Below are positions 50,306 through 62,879 of a stretch of 64,000 bases of DNA, in pieces. The stretch covers positions 14,569,845 to 14,633,844 of the forward strand of contig JAVMKO010000022.1 of assembly GCA_032164245.1 (NCBI GenBank), read 5' to 3'. A program made the position numbers and the translations under genes. The notes beneath the pieces were generated by a model. The model saw only the letters and a list, made by a program, of their open reading frames with translations, did not search any database and was not told where the DNA came from. Within the stretch, counting starts at the first letter, position 1; each line of letters starts with the position of its first letter. The DNA is from Sternotherus odoratus (taxonomy: Eukaryota; Chordata; Testudines; Kinosternidae).

Positions 50306-50326
50306 ATTTATTTATTTATTTATTCT
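50306..50326 (+). repeat. (TTTA)n microsatellite
   Basis: Five TTTA-type units; a shorter (TTA)n tract lies at about 5056-5076. Confidence 0.85.
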
Positions 50327-53300
50327 TTTACGTCTCCTCAGATGCAGCTGGTACAAGCCACTGCTGGAGACAGGAGGCTGGTGTAATTAGACTTGGTCTG
50401 GTTTGATATAGCGGTTATTATTACGCTTACCTCTGGGTGTATTGAACAGAAAACTGCTCCCAGGCAAGGTCTTTATTGCCTCCAGACTCTGAGCTGAAGT
50501 TGGATGCAGCATGCCATCAGACCAGTCTGACTGCACAGCTAAGAATCTCTGTATAACCTAGTCTGGGTTCTGCTAGAGGAATAAAAGTATCTGTGTCAGT
50601 AATAATTCAGAAAATAAGCTTTTTTTAAATAATCTTTCCCCATTGTTCGAAGGAGCACAGGAGCAAGGCCTGGCAGGTAGAAGCTCAATTACAGGGCTCT
50701 TTGAACTGACTTTTTTGCTAATTTAATGGCATAGTTGTCTGAAGCACAGCACTCTGACTCTGCGTACACTGGCGTTGAGGAACAGCAAAGCACGAAAACA
50801 CATGCTTAACTTTAAGCAAAAGGAAAGTAAATTTTGGCCTGTTTAACTTCTTCGGTGGCTGATTGTGCCAACCTCCCTCAGACTGCGTCTGCCCTTACTC
50901 TGCAAGTGGTCCGTTCGATTTCAGTGAGAGTAATGGTGGCAGAACAAGGCTCTGATATTGTGGGTGCACTGAGTGAAAGGATCATCTGCCTGGCACCAAG
51001 GCATAAAAGAAGCTTCAGAATTTGTCTTCATCAAGTTATTTTTAAACTGAAATTTCACAGGCCAAATCCCTAGAGTCAAACTGTGCTTTTGGCTGAACCT
51101 GCACAATCCCCAATTTTCATTAATAGGAGCTGCACATCAGGAAGCGAAGCTGTGCGATTTGGTTGATAGTGTGGCTCTTAAAAAATCAGAATGTAAAGCT
51201 ACTTCTTTTAAATAGTTTAACTGAAAATTTCCAAAGCACTTTTAGCATGGGTCTTGCCTAACTAACCGTGGGAGCAACTAGGATAGCATCATGGGCTGTT
51301 AGAGCCTATTGATTTGACAGATCAAGGACCCTGCATCACTTTGATAAGATGAGGTGACCAATGTCCAAATTCATTACTGTATGTAGATTATGGTCCACAG
51401 TCTACAGTATGGAGATTGTTACAGAGAAAATTTCAGAATAAGGCAAATTACAATTACATGAATTTGTTAAATTACATCAAACCCTAAAAACAAAATCTTC
51501 ATGCTATAGAACAGAGTAAACTGTATTTTTGTAAGAATATATTAGTAAAATAATCATTTCAGTGTAGCCTGTCAGTTTAGTAACACTAATGATAGAGTTA
51601 TAATATACATGCCACTGCCAAAAATAATCCAACAATTTTTCCAACTGTTCTGCCACCCTAAGAAAACACTGCTCAATTCCAACTGGCTGGTTAGTTAACC
51701 ACAAGAAAAAGTTTCATTTCAGCAGTTTATTCTACGCTCTTTTACTCCATGCTTCCCGGATTCATCATCATTGCTGAATCCAGTAAATGATGCAGTGTCA
51801 TTCAAATGATGCTGAAGACAGCACCTATCCATGTTTCCATTGTACATCCAGTTCTCAGAGGTTAATATCATGGTAGATATACTGAAGCAAAACTTTCTTC
51901 AGAACTTGTCAGTTTATATATCTTTTTTTCTAATTTTAAAACTAGTCTGTCACTTCAACAAATATTTTACATGGAATGGCAAAATTATATTTCCCTTTTT
52001 TGAGATCTTTTCTTATTCATGCACTAGTTAAAGTAGCAGCACGCTATAAATGTTCACATGAGTTTCTCATGGTGATCTATAGAGAAACAAATCACTTTAC
52101 TAAAAAAATAAAACAAAACAATAAACCTCGGACAAATGGTTGCTGGAAAAGGCATCAACCTAGATTTAAATAACCTTCTGTCTTCTTTTGTATCATGTGT
52201 TAAGTCCTGGCTGCCCACCCTACAATAAAAGCACACCAGGAAGAAACAGAACAACATGAAATTAACAGTTAAACAAGTATCAGGTTCTAGAAATGATGAC
52301 CCATATTAAAGAACAAAGAAGGAGGCTCTTGTCACTTGGGAGACCTAAGCAATATATGCAGGCAAAGCAAAACCTAAGCTACAATACAGAAAACAAAGGA
52401 ATTCAGTTCCGTTTTTACTAACAGACATCTTACCCCACATGGTCCAGGATCTGCTTATGGAAATAGAAAAGAACAAAAGGATACATAGGCTGGATGGAGG
52501 TTATTCAGTACTTAAAATATATTATATGAATGGCCCCTGTGCCTCCTCCAAGATGAATACCAGTGGTTAACATTATTGCCAAAATCTTTTCTTTTCCTTG
52601 TTTTAAAAACGCCAAAATCCTGTATCCATTGATTTCAAAAAATGTCTAGGAAATTGTTGTGTAGGATTATTCTATACAATCTGAAGAATCAGTAGACAGC
52701 CTTTAAGCACCCACCCACTCACACAAAAGGGGTAGACATTCTTGCAGGAATGTATGGAACTAACACCAGTATTTGTCAAAATTACAACTAAATACTGGAA
52801 GCTCTGCCTTTTGATAGAAATACAAGAAATAAAAACATAAAAAAGGAAGTTCATCTTTCGTTTGATCTATAGTAAGTCAAATCCTTTCTGAAAACTAGAA
52901 ACCCTTTGCCAGTGCCATTACAATGGGGAAACAATAGATACTCATGCAGTGTAAAAAGAATTCCAGTTCATGGTTCTAGAGACCCATTACACTACTAACA
53001 TGAAATACAGCACTGTAAATTCAATCCTATCTAGCTCTTCTTCCTAGGATATCCAGAGTGCACTAACACTCCGATAATATTAATGTTTGATTTAAACCTG
53101 CTACAAGAGAAAATTTGGAGTTATATCTGTCACAAACCTGGCTCCTTAGTGCCAGTGGTTCCTGGCACGCTGAATGATTTCACAAATATAAAATCTTGAC
53201 TCAGGGCACCAGTGATCCTCAGCCTTACTGTGGAATGACAGTCAACACATACTTGGGTCTCCTGTGTCTAAGCTGGGAGCTAGAGGAGGTTTGTCACCTA

Positions 53301-56300
53301 CAAATCCGAATTCCCCTTCGCAGAATTTCCTTTTTTGTGTTTGTCAGAATCCTAATATTGTATTTCATAGTATTTTTCTGTATAATTTTAACTGATCGAC
53401 ATTATATACTCCGCTTTTATCACAAAATGATATTATATATACTTGATGGTAACTGCCAAAACATCAACCAAGTGGTTGGATATAATGAAGACTGGATTTC
53501 ATGGGTATTTTTAAGCTTATGTTTAAAGTGGATCCATCTAGCTCTTTCATTAACTCAGTAGCAAAGGTCAGGGGAGATGAAAACCTAGTATCCTAAATTT
53601 ACTTGATACACATATAATTATGTTTAGAAAAGTTCACAGTCTTCTAGTGTTTCTTATTTCTGGTTCCATTTGACCATGACATCATGAACAAAGGACAACT
53701 TTCCATCAGGGAAATTCACTCTGGGGCTAACAAGAGCTCCACAGTACTCATCCCTCCCAAGGGACTTGGATCATTTTGAGTAAGAGAATCCCTGGGATTA
53801 AGAGCAGATTCTTTTTTCCCACACCTATAGAATGAAGGAAAGCAGCCGCTTTCTCCTTCACCACTAACCTAGTGCAATTTAGATATTTTAGATTCAAAGG
53901 AACGTGAATTCCAGCAATTCAATTCTCAGCAGAAATTGCAGGCTCTCACTACAGATTGCCTTGTTTCAATTATGTAGAGCTCAGTCACCCACTTTTTTGA
54001 AAGCAAGAACAATCTGCCTGCTCTTTATTACATGTCACCCCAAAATGAGCCATGTTGTGAGGCCAGGGGAAATTATTTGATGTCAGGACCAAGACTGCTG
54101 GAAGTTTTTAGCTACTACTTTGTACAGTATGTTCCCCTCTGTATTAATCTACAATCACCTAGCAGTTTAGTTACTATGATCTGTAATCATTAGATTATAA
54201 ATGTTAGCACTCCAGTCTCTCTCGTACTGAATCGGTTAGTTTCTTAATGTGCATCACTTTCCCAGCTGCTCTCCCAATTATCCAAATCCAATTTATTAAT
54301 TGATAAATGAAATGTATCAGCTAAATAACATTGTGCCGCATGCTTGAAAAATATTAAAAGTCAATAAATGTGTTAACCCTGAGTGTGCAAAAGCAGGATT
54401 GTGATAGCATTTCCCATTTATTACAAGATAGCTGGAGAGAGATTCTTATTGATAATGTCTATAAAGAAGCCTCTCCTATCCTGAACAAGAAGCTACCGGA
54501 GCAGAAGACGTGTCTTCAGAGCCAAACACGTACAAATACAAATCACAGTCCAGTTAGCTTTTGCAGAACTGTGTGATATTACTGGTGATAGCAATTAATT
54601 CTTCCTAAAACATGAATCCTGACAAAAAAGCCCTTCCATTAGACTGTTAGAGACTAAAATATGCTCTAAGTATTAACAGCTCATAATTCCCATCATGTCT
54701 AGTTGGAATGTATTCTTGCTACACGGATTTTCCTTAAAGATTGCCATATTCCAGTTTTCCTTTGAGGTTTCACCCCTTATGTTATGCAGCTTTGTAAAGA
54801 AGGTGATTTCATTGCTTTGTCATAGCCCATAATGTAAGAATGAAAGATCAGGAAAATATATAAAACCTGGTTGTGCAATTGGTAATTAAAGCCATACTCC
54901 TATGTTACATTTTCTTCAGTGTGAACTGAAAACTAAGATACCAACCTTGAGTTTATACAAGGACACCTATGAAACACTCACATAATTGGTGGCCTGGTAC
55001 TAAACTGGTGGGAGCAATGCCTGTGTGAAAGCAGGCAGTTGCTGTTTGAACTGAAGGAGGAGATTCTCCCAAAAGTTCTGCAGAACCTTCTGACTTGCTG
55101 TCCATAAATGCCCCAGTGATTCTCTTCTGCTTCTAATTAGACCAGTTTCCACCCTGCATCTTCAGTTCTTGTCACACTGTTTTGTGAATGGACATTACAT
55201 ATATCTTTTTGCTCAACTGAAAGAGACCTTCTTTCTTTTATGTAACAATAGCTGATCACTTTATTCACCCATGTTGTTTTAAGAAGATGCAAACCGTTCA
55301 CACTCTGGAGACAGCCCTTTGAACAGAATTGGTCTAGAGCTACCAGAGTTCAGAAACATCTAAACTACTCTGGTTTTCCACCTACACATTTCTTCTGTAT
55401 GGATTTCCATCCCATTAACCATAGGATTGGTGCCTTCTATTAGTTTGCTTTTGTGTGGTCTACCGTTGTGCAAAAACCTTCTGCAGGTGAAACCAGCCAA
55501 ACCCCACATTTTTATGGGATTATAATAAAAATTATGTAGCACCTTCTATACACACACCAGGGAGGCAAGTGGATCTTTTAAAGAGGGGCAAATAAAGGTC
55601 CAGAGAAGACAAACGCTTGCTTTTTCAGAGGTGTTTAGCACTCATAGCTCCAATTGTACCAGCTTTATTATGGAATAATGTACTAGTCAGGCCATGGTTA
55701 ATGTTGCCAGTACCTTTCAATGCTAAGTCCTATTTTTGACCCATTGAAGGGGAGTTGGCTGATAGATTAGTAATGACACAGCCAATATACTGTATGTAAA
55801 TGCTATCTGCTCAATTCTCACTGCATATTGCAGTCACCTGAATACTAACACAGTCCAGTTATGAATGTAATCATTTCATGGGATGAGGAGAAAATCTGCA
55901 TAACATTAATTTTTGTGGGAAAAATAAGACTCCAGAGTTAGAACCTGCTTTGTTTGCCGAAGTTCTTCAATCTCAGCCAAAAAAATGCATCTGAGGCATG
56001 TTCACTACTTCTTAGTACTGCAAGGTTTTCCAAACACTGCAGCATAGCATTTAAATGGAACTGACTTGCAGAACATTCAGCTGTGTGGGTGTGGTGGGAG
56101 AGAATTTGGAACAAAACTATCTGGTCACAGGAGACCAAGTAGGCCCTTTGGCCCTTTTACACTGTTCATCACCGCGCAGTATCTAACCTTTGTGTGCTGA
56201 GAAACATCATTAAAGTTAATTGGGACTGCTAATGTGATATTATTCAGTATGAGTAAATGCTGCAGAATCAGCCCTTATTTGAGAATAACACAAGGAGTAA

Positions 56301-56744
56301 GGAACATTATTTTTATCTCTGACTCTTTCTTGGTGCAGCTATATTGGTAGAGAAAACGGATTTCAGCCTGCTGGCATGCACATTGTCACAGTCATGCAGT
56401 AAAACCAGATCTCCTGCATTACAAGGGAAAATATAACTAATATCTCAATCAAAAGTAACAGTAACATTCCATTCTACAGAAAAATAAACCCAGCCACATG
56501 GTTATAGTCTAGTGCAATGCATGACACTATTTGGAATGCCTGTTTGTGTAATTTCTAAACAATACTTTGAGGATGGCAGATTTGAGGCTGGGTAAAAATG
56601 AATGAATATTCAAATAAAAAACACAAGTAGTTCAAGCATGTCTTAATGATTAAAAAAATTCAGATGTGCCTTGAATTTATTAACTGATGTGTATGTCTCC
56701 AAATGTAAAGTGTACTTCTCAAACTCTTAGTCACTGCTGAGTCA

Positions 56745-56838
56745 TAAAATCATAGAAATGTAGAGCTAGACGGGCCCTCAAGAAGCCATCAATTCCCTTC
56801 CCCTATGCTAAGGCAGCTCTAAGTAAACCTGGACTGCA
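56745..56838 (-). mobile_element. CR1-like LINE 3' fragment
   Basis: Starting with AAATCATAGAAATGTAGAGC and continuing 'ctagacgggccctcaagaag', this is the reverse complement of a CR1-like 3' end. It continues into the sequence on the far side of the hAT MITE at 56847-56960. Confidence 0.7.
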
Positions 56839-56846
56839 CTAGTCAT

Positions 56847-56960
56847 CAGAGGTGTGCGCACAGGGGGTGTCTCCAAAAAAAAGTGGCTTTCGATGCAGAG
56901 TGCGGTGCCTTTAAAAAAATAAATAAAATTCCCTGGGTGCACACGCTGCAAATGCCTCTG
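56847..56960 (+). mobile_element. Short hAT MITE inserted in a LINE fragment
   Basis: This 114-bp element has ends CAGAGGTGTGCGCAC and GCAAATGCCTCTG. A perfect 8-bp target duplication CTAGTCAT lies at 56839-56846 and 56961-56968. It interrupts a CR1-like fragment. Confidence 0.8.
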
Positions 56961-56999
56961 CTAGTCATGCTCCCTAGAGCTGGGATAAAAGAGGAAGGC

Positions 57000-57190
57000 C
57001 TGGTCTACTACAAAGTTAGGTGGACATAAGTAGCCTTGTGTCGACCTATTTGTGCATGTATCTACATTCAAATTTGTCACTGGGCAATGCAAGTATCCCA
57101 TTACAGCAACACAATAAAACCACCTCCCTGAATGGCATGGAGCCCTGCTTGACCTACAGAGGCTGACGCAGTGCAAGTGTAGATAGGTGT
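57000..57190. mobile_element. MITE (GGCCTGGTCTACTAC type)
   Basis: The start GGCCTGGTCTACTACAAAGT resembles the reverse of the end GTGCAAGTGTAGATAGG. 'gacctatttgtgcatgtatctaca' and 'gacctacagaggctgacgca' are landmarks I recognise from a common turtle repeat. Class is probably Harbinger-like, by inference only. Confidence 0.55.
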
Positions 57191-57479
57191 GTGACCTGTG
57201 TCAACCCTAACAATCCTCCAGGAGTTGTCTCACAATTCTGAGACCACTTTGATCACAACTATAAACTCCACTGTTCAGGAGTCAGAGACCAGAAGCCACT
57301 CCCTCTTCCCCCACACTTTAAAACCCTCTTGCATGTTTTTGAAATGTCTTTTCCTGATTGCTCATCTTGGCACTGTGCAGGGCTTTGATGGTGAGAATAT
57401 GTTTCGCATAGGAAGCCCATGTTGGGGCTCAGAGTGGGAGGTCTTGACAAGACAGGCGTAATAGAAGGGTAAATTGGGA

Positions 57480-57790
57480 GCTGCATTTTGATGGACTGGT
57501 GGGGTCTGATATGGTCATCAGGGAGCCTGGAGAGGAGGAGATTGTATTAAGATGGGAGGACATGGACAACCATCCTAGCTGTCAGGGCAGAGGAAGGGAT
57601 GAATTTTTGATAGGCTATGGAGAATTTGGACATGACCTGGATGCTTGGGCAGATTAAGGAGGCAGAGTCAAAGATGATCCCCCAATTGTAAGCTTGAACA
57701 GCCAAGAGGATGGGGAGCAACAGTGACAAGATGGGAAGGTTTAAGGGTAAAAATAAGAAGTTCAAGTTTAGCCATATTAAACTAGAGTCA
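57480..57790 (-). pseudogene. L2-type LINE ORF2 remnant, minus strand
   Basis: The frame at 57547-57765 reads VQAYNWGIIFDSASL and then VVHVLPS, followed after a stop by YNLLLS. This corresponds to the VQARNLGVIFDSSLS ... LVHALISSRLDYCNSLL segment of L2/Rex-type LINEs, with a short deletion. Sequence downstream to about 57260 may continue the same element (PSITPVL is seen) but is too decayed to be sure. Confidence 0.6.
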
Positions 57791-58289
57791 TTGGCAAGCT
57801 AACCAAGTGGCGGTGCCAGGAAGAGAGCTTGCTGCAATACAGCACTGGGCAGAGGGCCACAAGCCCAGAGGGAAAAGCTTGTTTGAGAGTGACCAGCAGT
57901 GAGAGAATAGTTGAAGCCATTTGAGTGGATGAGTGTAGGCCCTGAGGTTTGACTGGGAAGAGGTTGTCAGAGCCCCTGAGTCGTTTAACAGAAGAGGGTG
58001 AAAGCTGGAATAGAGAGGATCCAAGCTGGAGTTGGAGGTGAGTGAATGGAGGAAGGTTTGTAAATGACCTGTTGCTTGAAGGGAGCTGGAGTAACAACTC
58101 TGTCCTGTGACCTCTCCTAGTACCTGTGACCCATTGACTGTACAGTCAGATCCCAACAATCTAAATCTGATTGTCACTAGTAATTCTGGCAGTGGGCTCC
58201 AGAGTGGCATATCTGGTTAGAGCCAGGAGCAGGCCACGGAGCGGGGGTATGATAGAAGTTTAAGAAAAAATTTTGGGCCTGTTCCTGGT

Positions 58290-58382
58290 TTCATACCATT
58301 TTTACATCCATATTATTCCACTGACTTCAATGGAGTTACTCCTGATTTACACCAGTGCAAGTGAGATCAGAATTAGGCCCTT
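58290..58382 (+). repeat. Old interspersed repeat, class unknown
   Basis: 'ccactgacttcaatggagtt' followed by 'actcctgatttacaccagtg' and 'agtgagatcagaattaggcc' is a motif I recognise as recurrent in reptile and bird DNA. Related decayed text occurs at about 23785-23885. Confidence 0.5.
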
Positions 58383-58811
58383 TTATGTCAACTATTTCCA
58401 TTGTAGGAGAAAAGGAAAATTCCCTGCTTATCCTCAAACAGTGCTGTTCGACCCCGGTAACATTACATTTCACAGTCATCCAATTTTTGCTTAATAGTGA
58501 AAACCACTAGGAAACGTGCATCTCGGACATTCTTCTCACTTGTGACTCTGACTTAGTTAAAATATTTCTAAAGGCGACGAGCATGCCTGTGGCCATCCTC
58601 TCCTTATTACCAATGTGCAGAAAGTACAGTGATAAAATGTAACTTCAAACATTGCAAGGCTGGAAGGTCTGGGGGAGCGTGTAACCATGCTGAATAAGCA
58701 CAGCATCACGATGACTGGGTCTTACCCACGGTAAAAACAAGTAAAGCCTAAAAAAAGGGAACCCTAATGCACTCATTTCTTAGACTGTTATCAGCAAGTT
58801 CCTGTCTAATT

Positions 58812-59078
58812 CAGGGGTGGCCAAACTTTCTGACCCTCCAAGCTGCATAGGATAACCCTCAGAAGGTTGAGAGCCACAAGTCCCACCCACCCACCCTGCA
58901 AGACAGTGCATGCTGGGGCACGGGGCTGAGACCACCTCCCCGCAGGGCAGAACCCCCAGGCTCCCACTGCCCAGTCTGGTAGATGGAGAGTGGGCGCTTG
59001 AGAGGGACTGCTCCACAAGCTGCACTTTAACTGCAAAAAGCTGCCTGTGGCTCACAAGCCACTGTTTGGCCACACTTC
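58812..59078 (+). mobile_element. hAT MITE (CAGGGGTGGCCAAA type)
   Basis: The left end is CAGGGGTGGCCAAACT and the right end is TTTGGCCACACTTC, a decayed complement. Sub-terminal 'gagccacaag' and 'ggctcacaagcc' are also inverted. Target duplication is not convincing. Confidence 0.75.
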
Positions 59079-59602
59079 ATCTGGTGTATGTATTACAGTG
59101 CCTGTGGGATGCTACTTGTCTGTAGCTGCACAAATACAGCCCTTCTTACCAACATGCCTCCAGTATTGTAATGTTCTAGGAGTGCATTTATGGGAAGGTG
59201 ATACCTTTGGGAATAAGACATTGCAATGTCCCTTCCTATGCTGCAGGATCGTTCTGCACAGTTGTAGAAGGACGGGCGACCAATCTACTTCTAGACTTCT
59301 GGTTCAAATCCAGCCCAGAGAGAGAGAGATGATTGAACAGGTACTATCAGTGATCAGATGATCAGTGGTCAGAGGTCACTGTCTGGTTCATGGGGTTAAG
59401 GAAGACCATGCTAGCAATCTTTGCACTCACTGCTATTGTTGGCTCCCACAAATACAGGCAAGGGAATGCTGGTGGGAGAATATGAAGCTGTATGAGAGTA
59501 CCCTCATATTTATGGGTGTCTTTGGGATAAGGGCTCTTTACGGTTTCTCCCATCTAGAGCATGTATTCATGAGGACTTCTAATCACCAACAACCGTCTAG
59601 AG

Positions 59603-59839
59603 CAGTGGTCTTCAAAGTGGGGTGTGCGACACCCTCCATGGGGGACCACGGTGACCCGCCATGGAATTGGGCCGGGACGCCGCTGAAACTGGAAGTTCTA
59701 TTTCTGTCCTGCCGAAATGCCACCGAAAGCGGAAGCTTTGCAGTCAGCGGCATTTCGGCGGACACCCCCCCCCCCCAGGCCGCGAGAGGCATCGGGGAAG
59801 AGGAAAGGGGCCACGGTCATAAATCTTTGAGACACATTG
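59603..59839 (+). mobile_element. hAT MITE (CAGTGGTCTTCAAA type)
   Basis: The ends CAGTGGTCTTCAAAG and CTTTGAGACACATTG are flanked by a perfect 8-bp duplication GTCTAGAG at 59595-59602 and 59840-59847. The interior has a C-run and 'gccgaaatgcc' words in inverted copies. Confidence 0.88.
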
Positions 59840-60308
59840 GTCTAGAGAACTGTGATTTCCTTTAGAATGCTGCCCCAGGCAATGGTTTCCAATGGGACTG
59901 AGCTGCCACTGACAATCCTGTTAGCAGGGTGATAAAAGCACACAAAGGTGTCCTGACAGAGATACTTTAATCTAATTTAGATAACTAAGACAAAATGGCT
60001 TACACAGAACAAATGTTACTAAAATTATCCATGTCCTGCCAAGGGGCCTTTAAACACAGTGAAGGGAAAATGAGTTAATATTCATTCCTGAGACTGGTGG
60101 GACATTTCTCTGAAAATACAGGACGGGACAAAATATCAGAGGGATTGTGAGTGAGGCTCAAGACTCAAGGGCCCTAATTCTCAATAAGTCAATGGACTCA
60201 AAAGGATTAAAGCTGGTATGACGGAGCGGTGAATCAGGCTGTGTGTGCCCAAAGCTCTGGCTGCAAAGCATTAGCTGAGCATGTAGTTGCATAATGATCA
60301 CAATAGTA

Positions 60309-60997
60309 CAGTAAACCCTCGATTTAACGGACCCCGATTTAACGGACTTCGGATGCAACGGACAAAATTTCCGATGCATCCGAAATCCGTTATTGGGGGC
60401 TGCCGGCTCCCGCCCCAGGGAGCCGGCTGGGTTGACAGCTCCCGCCCAGCTCCCCGCAGCGGGGACCCCTGCGGGAGCTGTCAACCCCCCCCGCCCCCCG
60501 CCCGGAACGGGGAGCCGGGCGGGGGGGCGTGCGTTTGAGAGCTCCCGGGCGGCGGGGGGGGGGTTGGTTTGACAGCTCCCGCCGGGCTTCCCGCTGGGGG
60601 GAGCCGAGCGGGAGCTGTCAACCCCCCCGCCCGGCTCCCCACAGCGGGGAGCCGGGCGGGGGGGGGCATTTGAGAGCCCCCGCTCGGCTCCCCCCAGCGG
60701 GAAGCCGGGCGGGGGGTTTGACAGCTCCCGCCGGGCTTCCCGCTGGGGGGAGCTGAGCGGGAGCTCTCAAAACCCCACCGTCCGTCCGTCTCCCCGCTAG
60801 CGGGGAGCCGGGCGGGGGGAGGGGGTGGGGTGGGCCAACTCACGGCTCCATATAACGGACTAATTCGGGCGAGGGGGTGTCCGTTGTCACCCGAAAGTCC
60901 GTTATTTCATAATTTAAAAAAATTATTAAATAACGGACTTTCGGTTTTAACGGACACCCCCTCGCCCGAATTAGTCCGTTATATCGAGGTTTCACTG
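60309..60997 (+). mobile_element. Tc1/mariner-type (Tigger-like) non-autonomous element with palindromic GC-rich core
   Basis: The ends CAGTAAACCCTCGATTTAAC and TATATCGAGGTTTCACTG are flanked by TA dinucleotides (60307-60308 and 60998-60999), as for this superfamily. 60395-60835 is an array of self-complementary GC-rich units based on 'gggagctgtcaaccccc' and 'ccgcccggctccc'. 60850-60914 and 60920-60984 form a near-perfect inverted repeat. No transposase is present; the open frames across the core follow composition. Confidence 0.85.
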
Positions 60998-61674
60998 TAG
61001 TCTCAAATCAAACCTAAAGCTAATGATTGACACGTGATGACTAGCTTGGAATCTTCCATTGCAGACTTCAGTCTGTATATGAGTTTTATTGGGCTTTTGG
61101 GTTTCATAAATTGTAACTCACTGGCTGAAAGAGGCTAAACCCTCACACAGTAACCTTAGGCACTGTCTGACCAGGAAATCACAACTTAGGGCTCAGGGTG
61201 AAATTCACTCCATAAATGTGAAGCTTTCCTATTTGGGGTGAATGGCAAGTGAAATTCACTCTCCCCAACCTCCGAATTCAAGGCCAGGGTGCAGGACTGC
61301 CATGGGGCTACCACTCTAGGCACAGGAATAGCATCATAATGTTCACCTTTGGTTAGCAGTAAAAAAAGATATCAGCTTATACCGTAGTGCATAGGGAGGT
61401 CTCTAAAAATCTGTTACCTGCCTGAAATCAGTCCTGTCTTGTGGAGTATGTAACATGGAACACAGAAGTGCTGTATAAAATAAAAACTGGGAAATAGAGC
61501 GGGGTGAATAACCGACTTTTGCTTTGGTAGCAGTCCTGAAAAATCAGGAAAACTGTTTGACTTGAACAGAACCTGAAACATTTCAGAATTTTCACTCAAG
61601 TGAAAGTCAATATTGGATCAAACAGAATTTTTGTTTCTGAGCATTTTCAAGGGCTAAGTTCACAAACTGGACAG

Positions 61675-61990
61675 AGGAGGAGGAGCTTGGCCCAGTGGCT
61701 TGGGAACTCAACAGTGATGTGAGACATAGGTTCAGATTCCTACTCTGCAACATCGTTGACCCAGGTCTCCCCTGTCTGAGGTGAATTCTCCAACCCCCAG
61801 GCTAATGAGGATTCTGGGGCAGCTCGCTCTCAATCTCTCCGACTGCAGCTGTTCAACTTGATATAATATTAATTGGAACCAGGGGATTCAGAACCTTATT
61901 TTCTCCCCCCACGTGCCCCTCCTCCAGTGAGTGTCGTAACCATCAGGCTCTAGACTAGTAACTGTCTTTGCCTCAGTGACTATTTGAGGT
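61675..61990 (+). repeat. tRNA-derived SINE (degenerate)
   Basis: An A-box-like TGGCCCAGTGG at 61688-61698 and a B-box-like GGTTCAGATTCC at 61729-61740 are correctly ordered, 31 bases apart. They are followed by a non-tRNA body containing 'gggcagctcgctctcaatct' and 'gtaaccatcaggctctagac'. It is not a functional tRNA: no acceptor-stem pairing or anticodon arm is intact. Confidence 0.55.
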
Positions 61991-62879
61991 TATTGAGGAT
62001 GCGGGGGAGCACGAACACGACAACCTTCAACTCCTCCTGTTAAGTCTCCTTGTGAATCTAGATTGAACATTGTTTTTGCGTTAAGCTATTCTGTGAATAT
62101 GTGCCAAATTTGTGAATAGTTTCAAGTTGACCACACTGCATTTTTGGCAAATAAATTATTTGTCCAATTTTTTTTGCCCAGTTCTACAAATAAGTCATGA
62201 TCAGAATCTCTTGGGCAAACAGATTTCATCATTGTAAAATTTGTCCAAAACTTTATTTTAGAAAAACACACACAACCTCCAGGAAATGCTGACATAATCC
62301 TCATGCTATTTAATGATTTTTTTGTTTGTTTCAGTTCTTCATTCTCCATTCACTCTTTATCCAAACAAGGAATTTTTAACTCCTACTAGCATCTCTCATT
62401 AACTTTCCTATGGTTTTACATTTTGTGAAAGCCACAGAAGTTTTTCAACAGGATTGGAATTCTATTTCATGTGAACATTATTACACTTGCTTGTAATTGG
62501 CAACTCAAAGAAGGAAAAATAGATCAGCACTGAAACAGATCAGTTTGCAATGTAGGCCCTACAAAACCAGAAGCTAGATGAAGTTCATAAAATCCTTGCA
62601 ACATCAGAACCAATGACATTGTATTGGAAATGATGCCAAGCTGTGAAAGACTGGAGCTGTTGTCAAAGATGAAATGGATTTGTCCATGAAAAGGGATTAA
62701 AAACTTGAAAACCAGAGATCCCAAAATAAGCCTGTACCCTATGAGAGGAAGATGCTGCTCTGCTGATACAAGGCTTTCTAGAACCTACAGAAATACTGTT
62801 AATACTTAAATAGAATATTAATTGCATTTACAGAAATGTTATTCAAAGATCTCCAATTATTTTATAAATAATTAATTAG

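Larger units (their letters stand above)
47213..56740 (-). other. Presumed NGF intron upstream of the coding exon
   Basis: The splice acceptor at 47209-47210 means that transcribed sequence continues to higher coordinates. I searched by eye for the upstream exon that supplies the alternative start in mammals and for a donor, and found neither. One truncated DNA transposon (49583-49997) and a TTTA microsatellite are present. Whether the intron runs past the window cannot be told from sequence alone. Confidence 0.5.

Noticed and set aside
53196..53561. 121-aa plus-strand frame with a hydrophobic stretch (SFFVFVRILILYFIVFFCII)
   Set aside because: The hydrophobic segment comes from T-rich DNA; there is no homology I recognise and no promoter or exon context.
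60309..60999. CpG-island promoter for NGF
   Set aside because: The GC-rich region is bounded by Tigger-like inverted repeats and TA duplications, so its origin is a transposon. Secondary promoter use cannot be excluded.
61681..61745. Possible functional tRNA gene
   Set aside because: A- and B-box-like motifs are present, but the cloverleaf stems do not pair and the body continues as a SINE.
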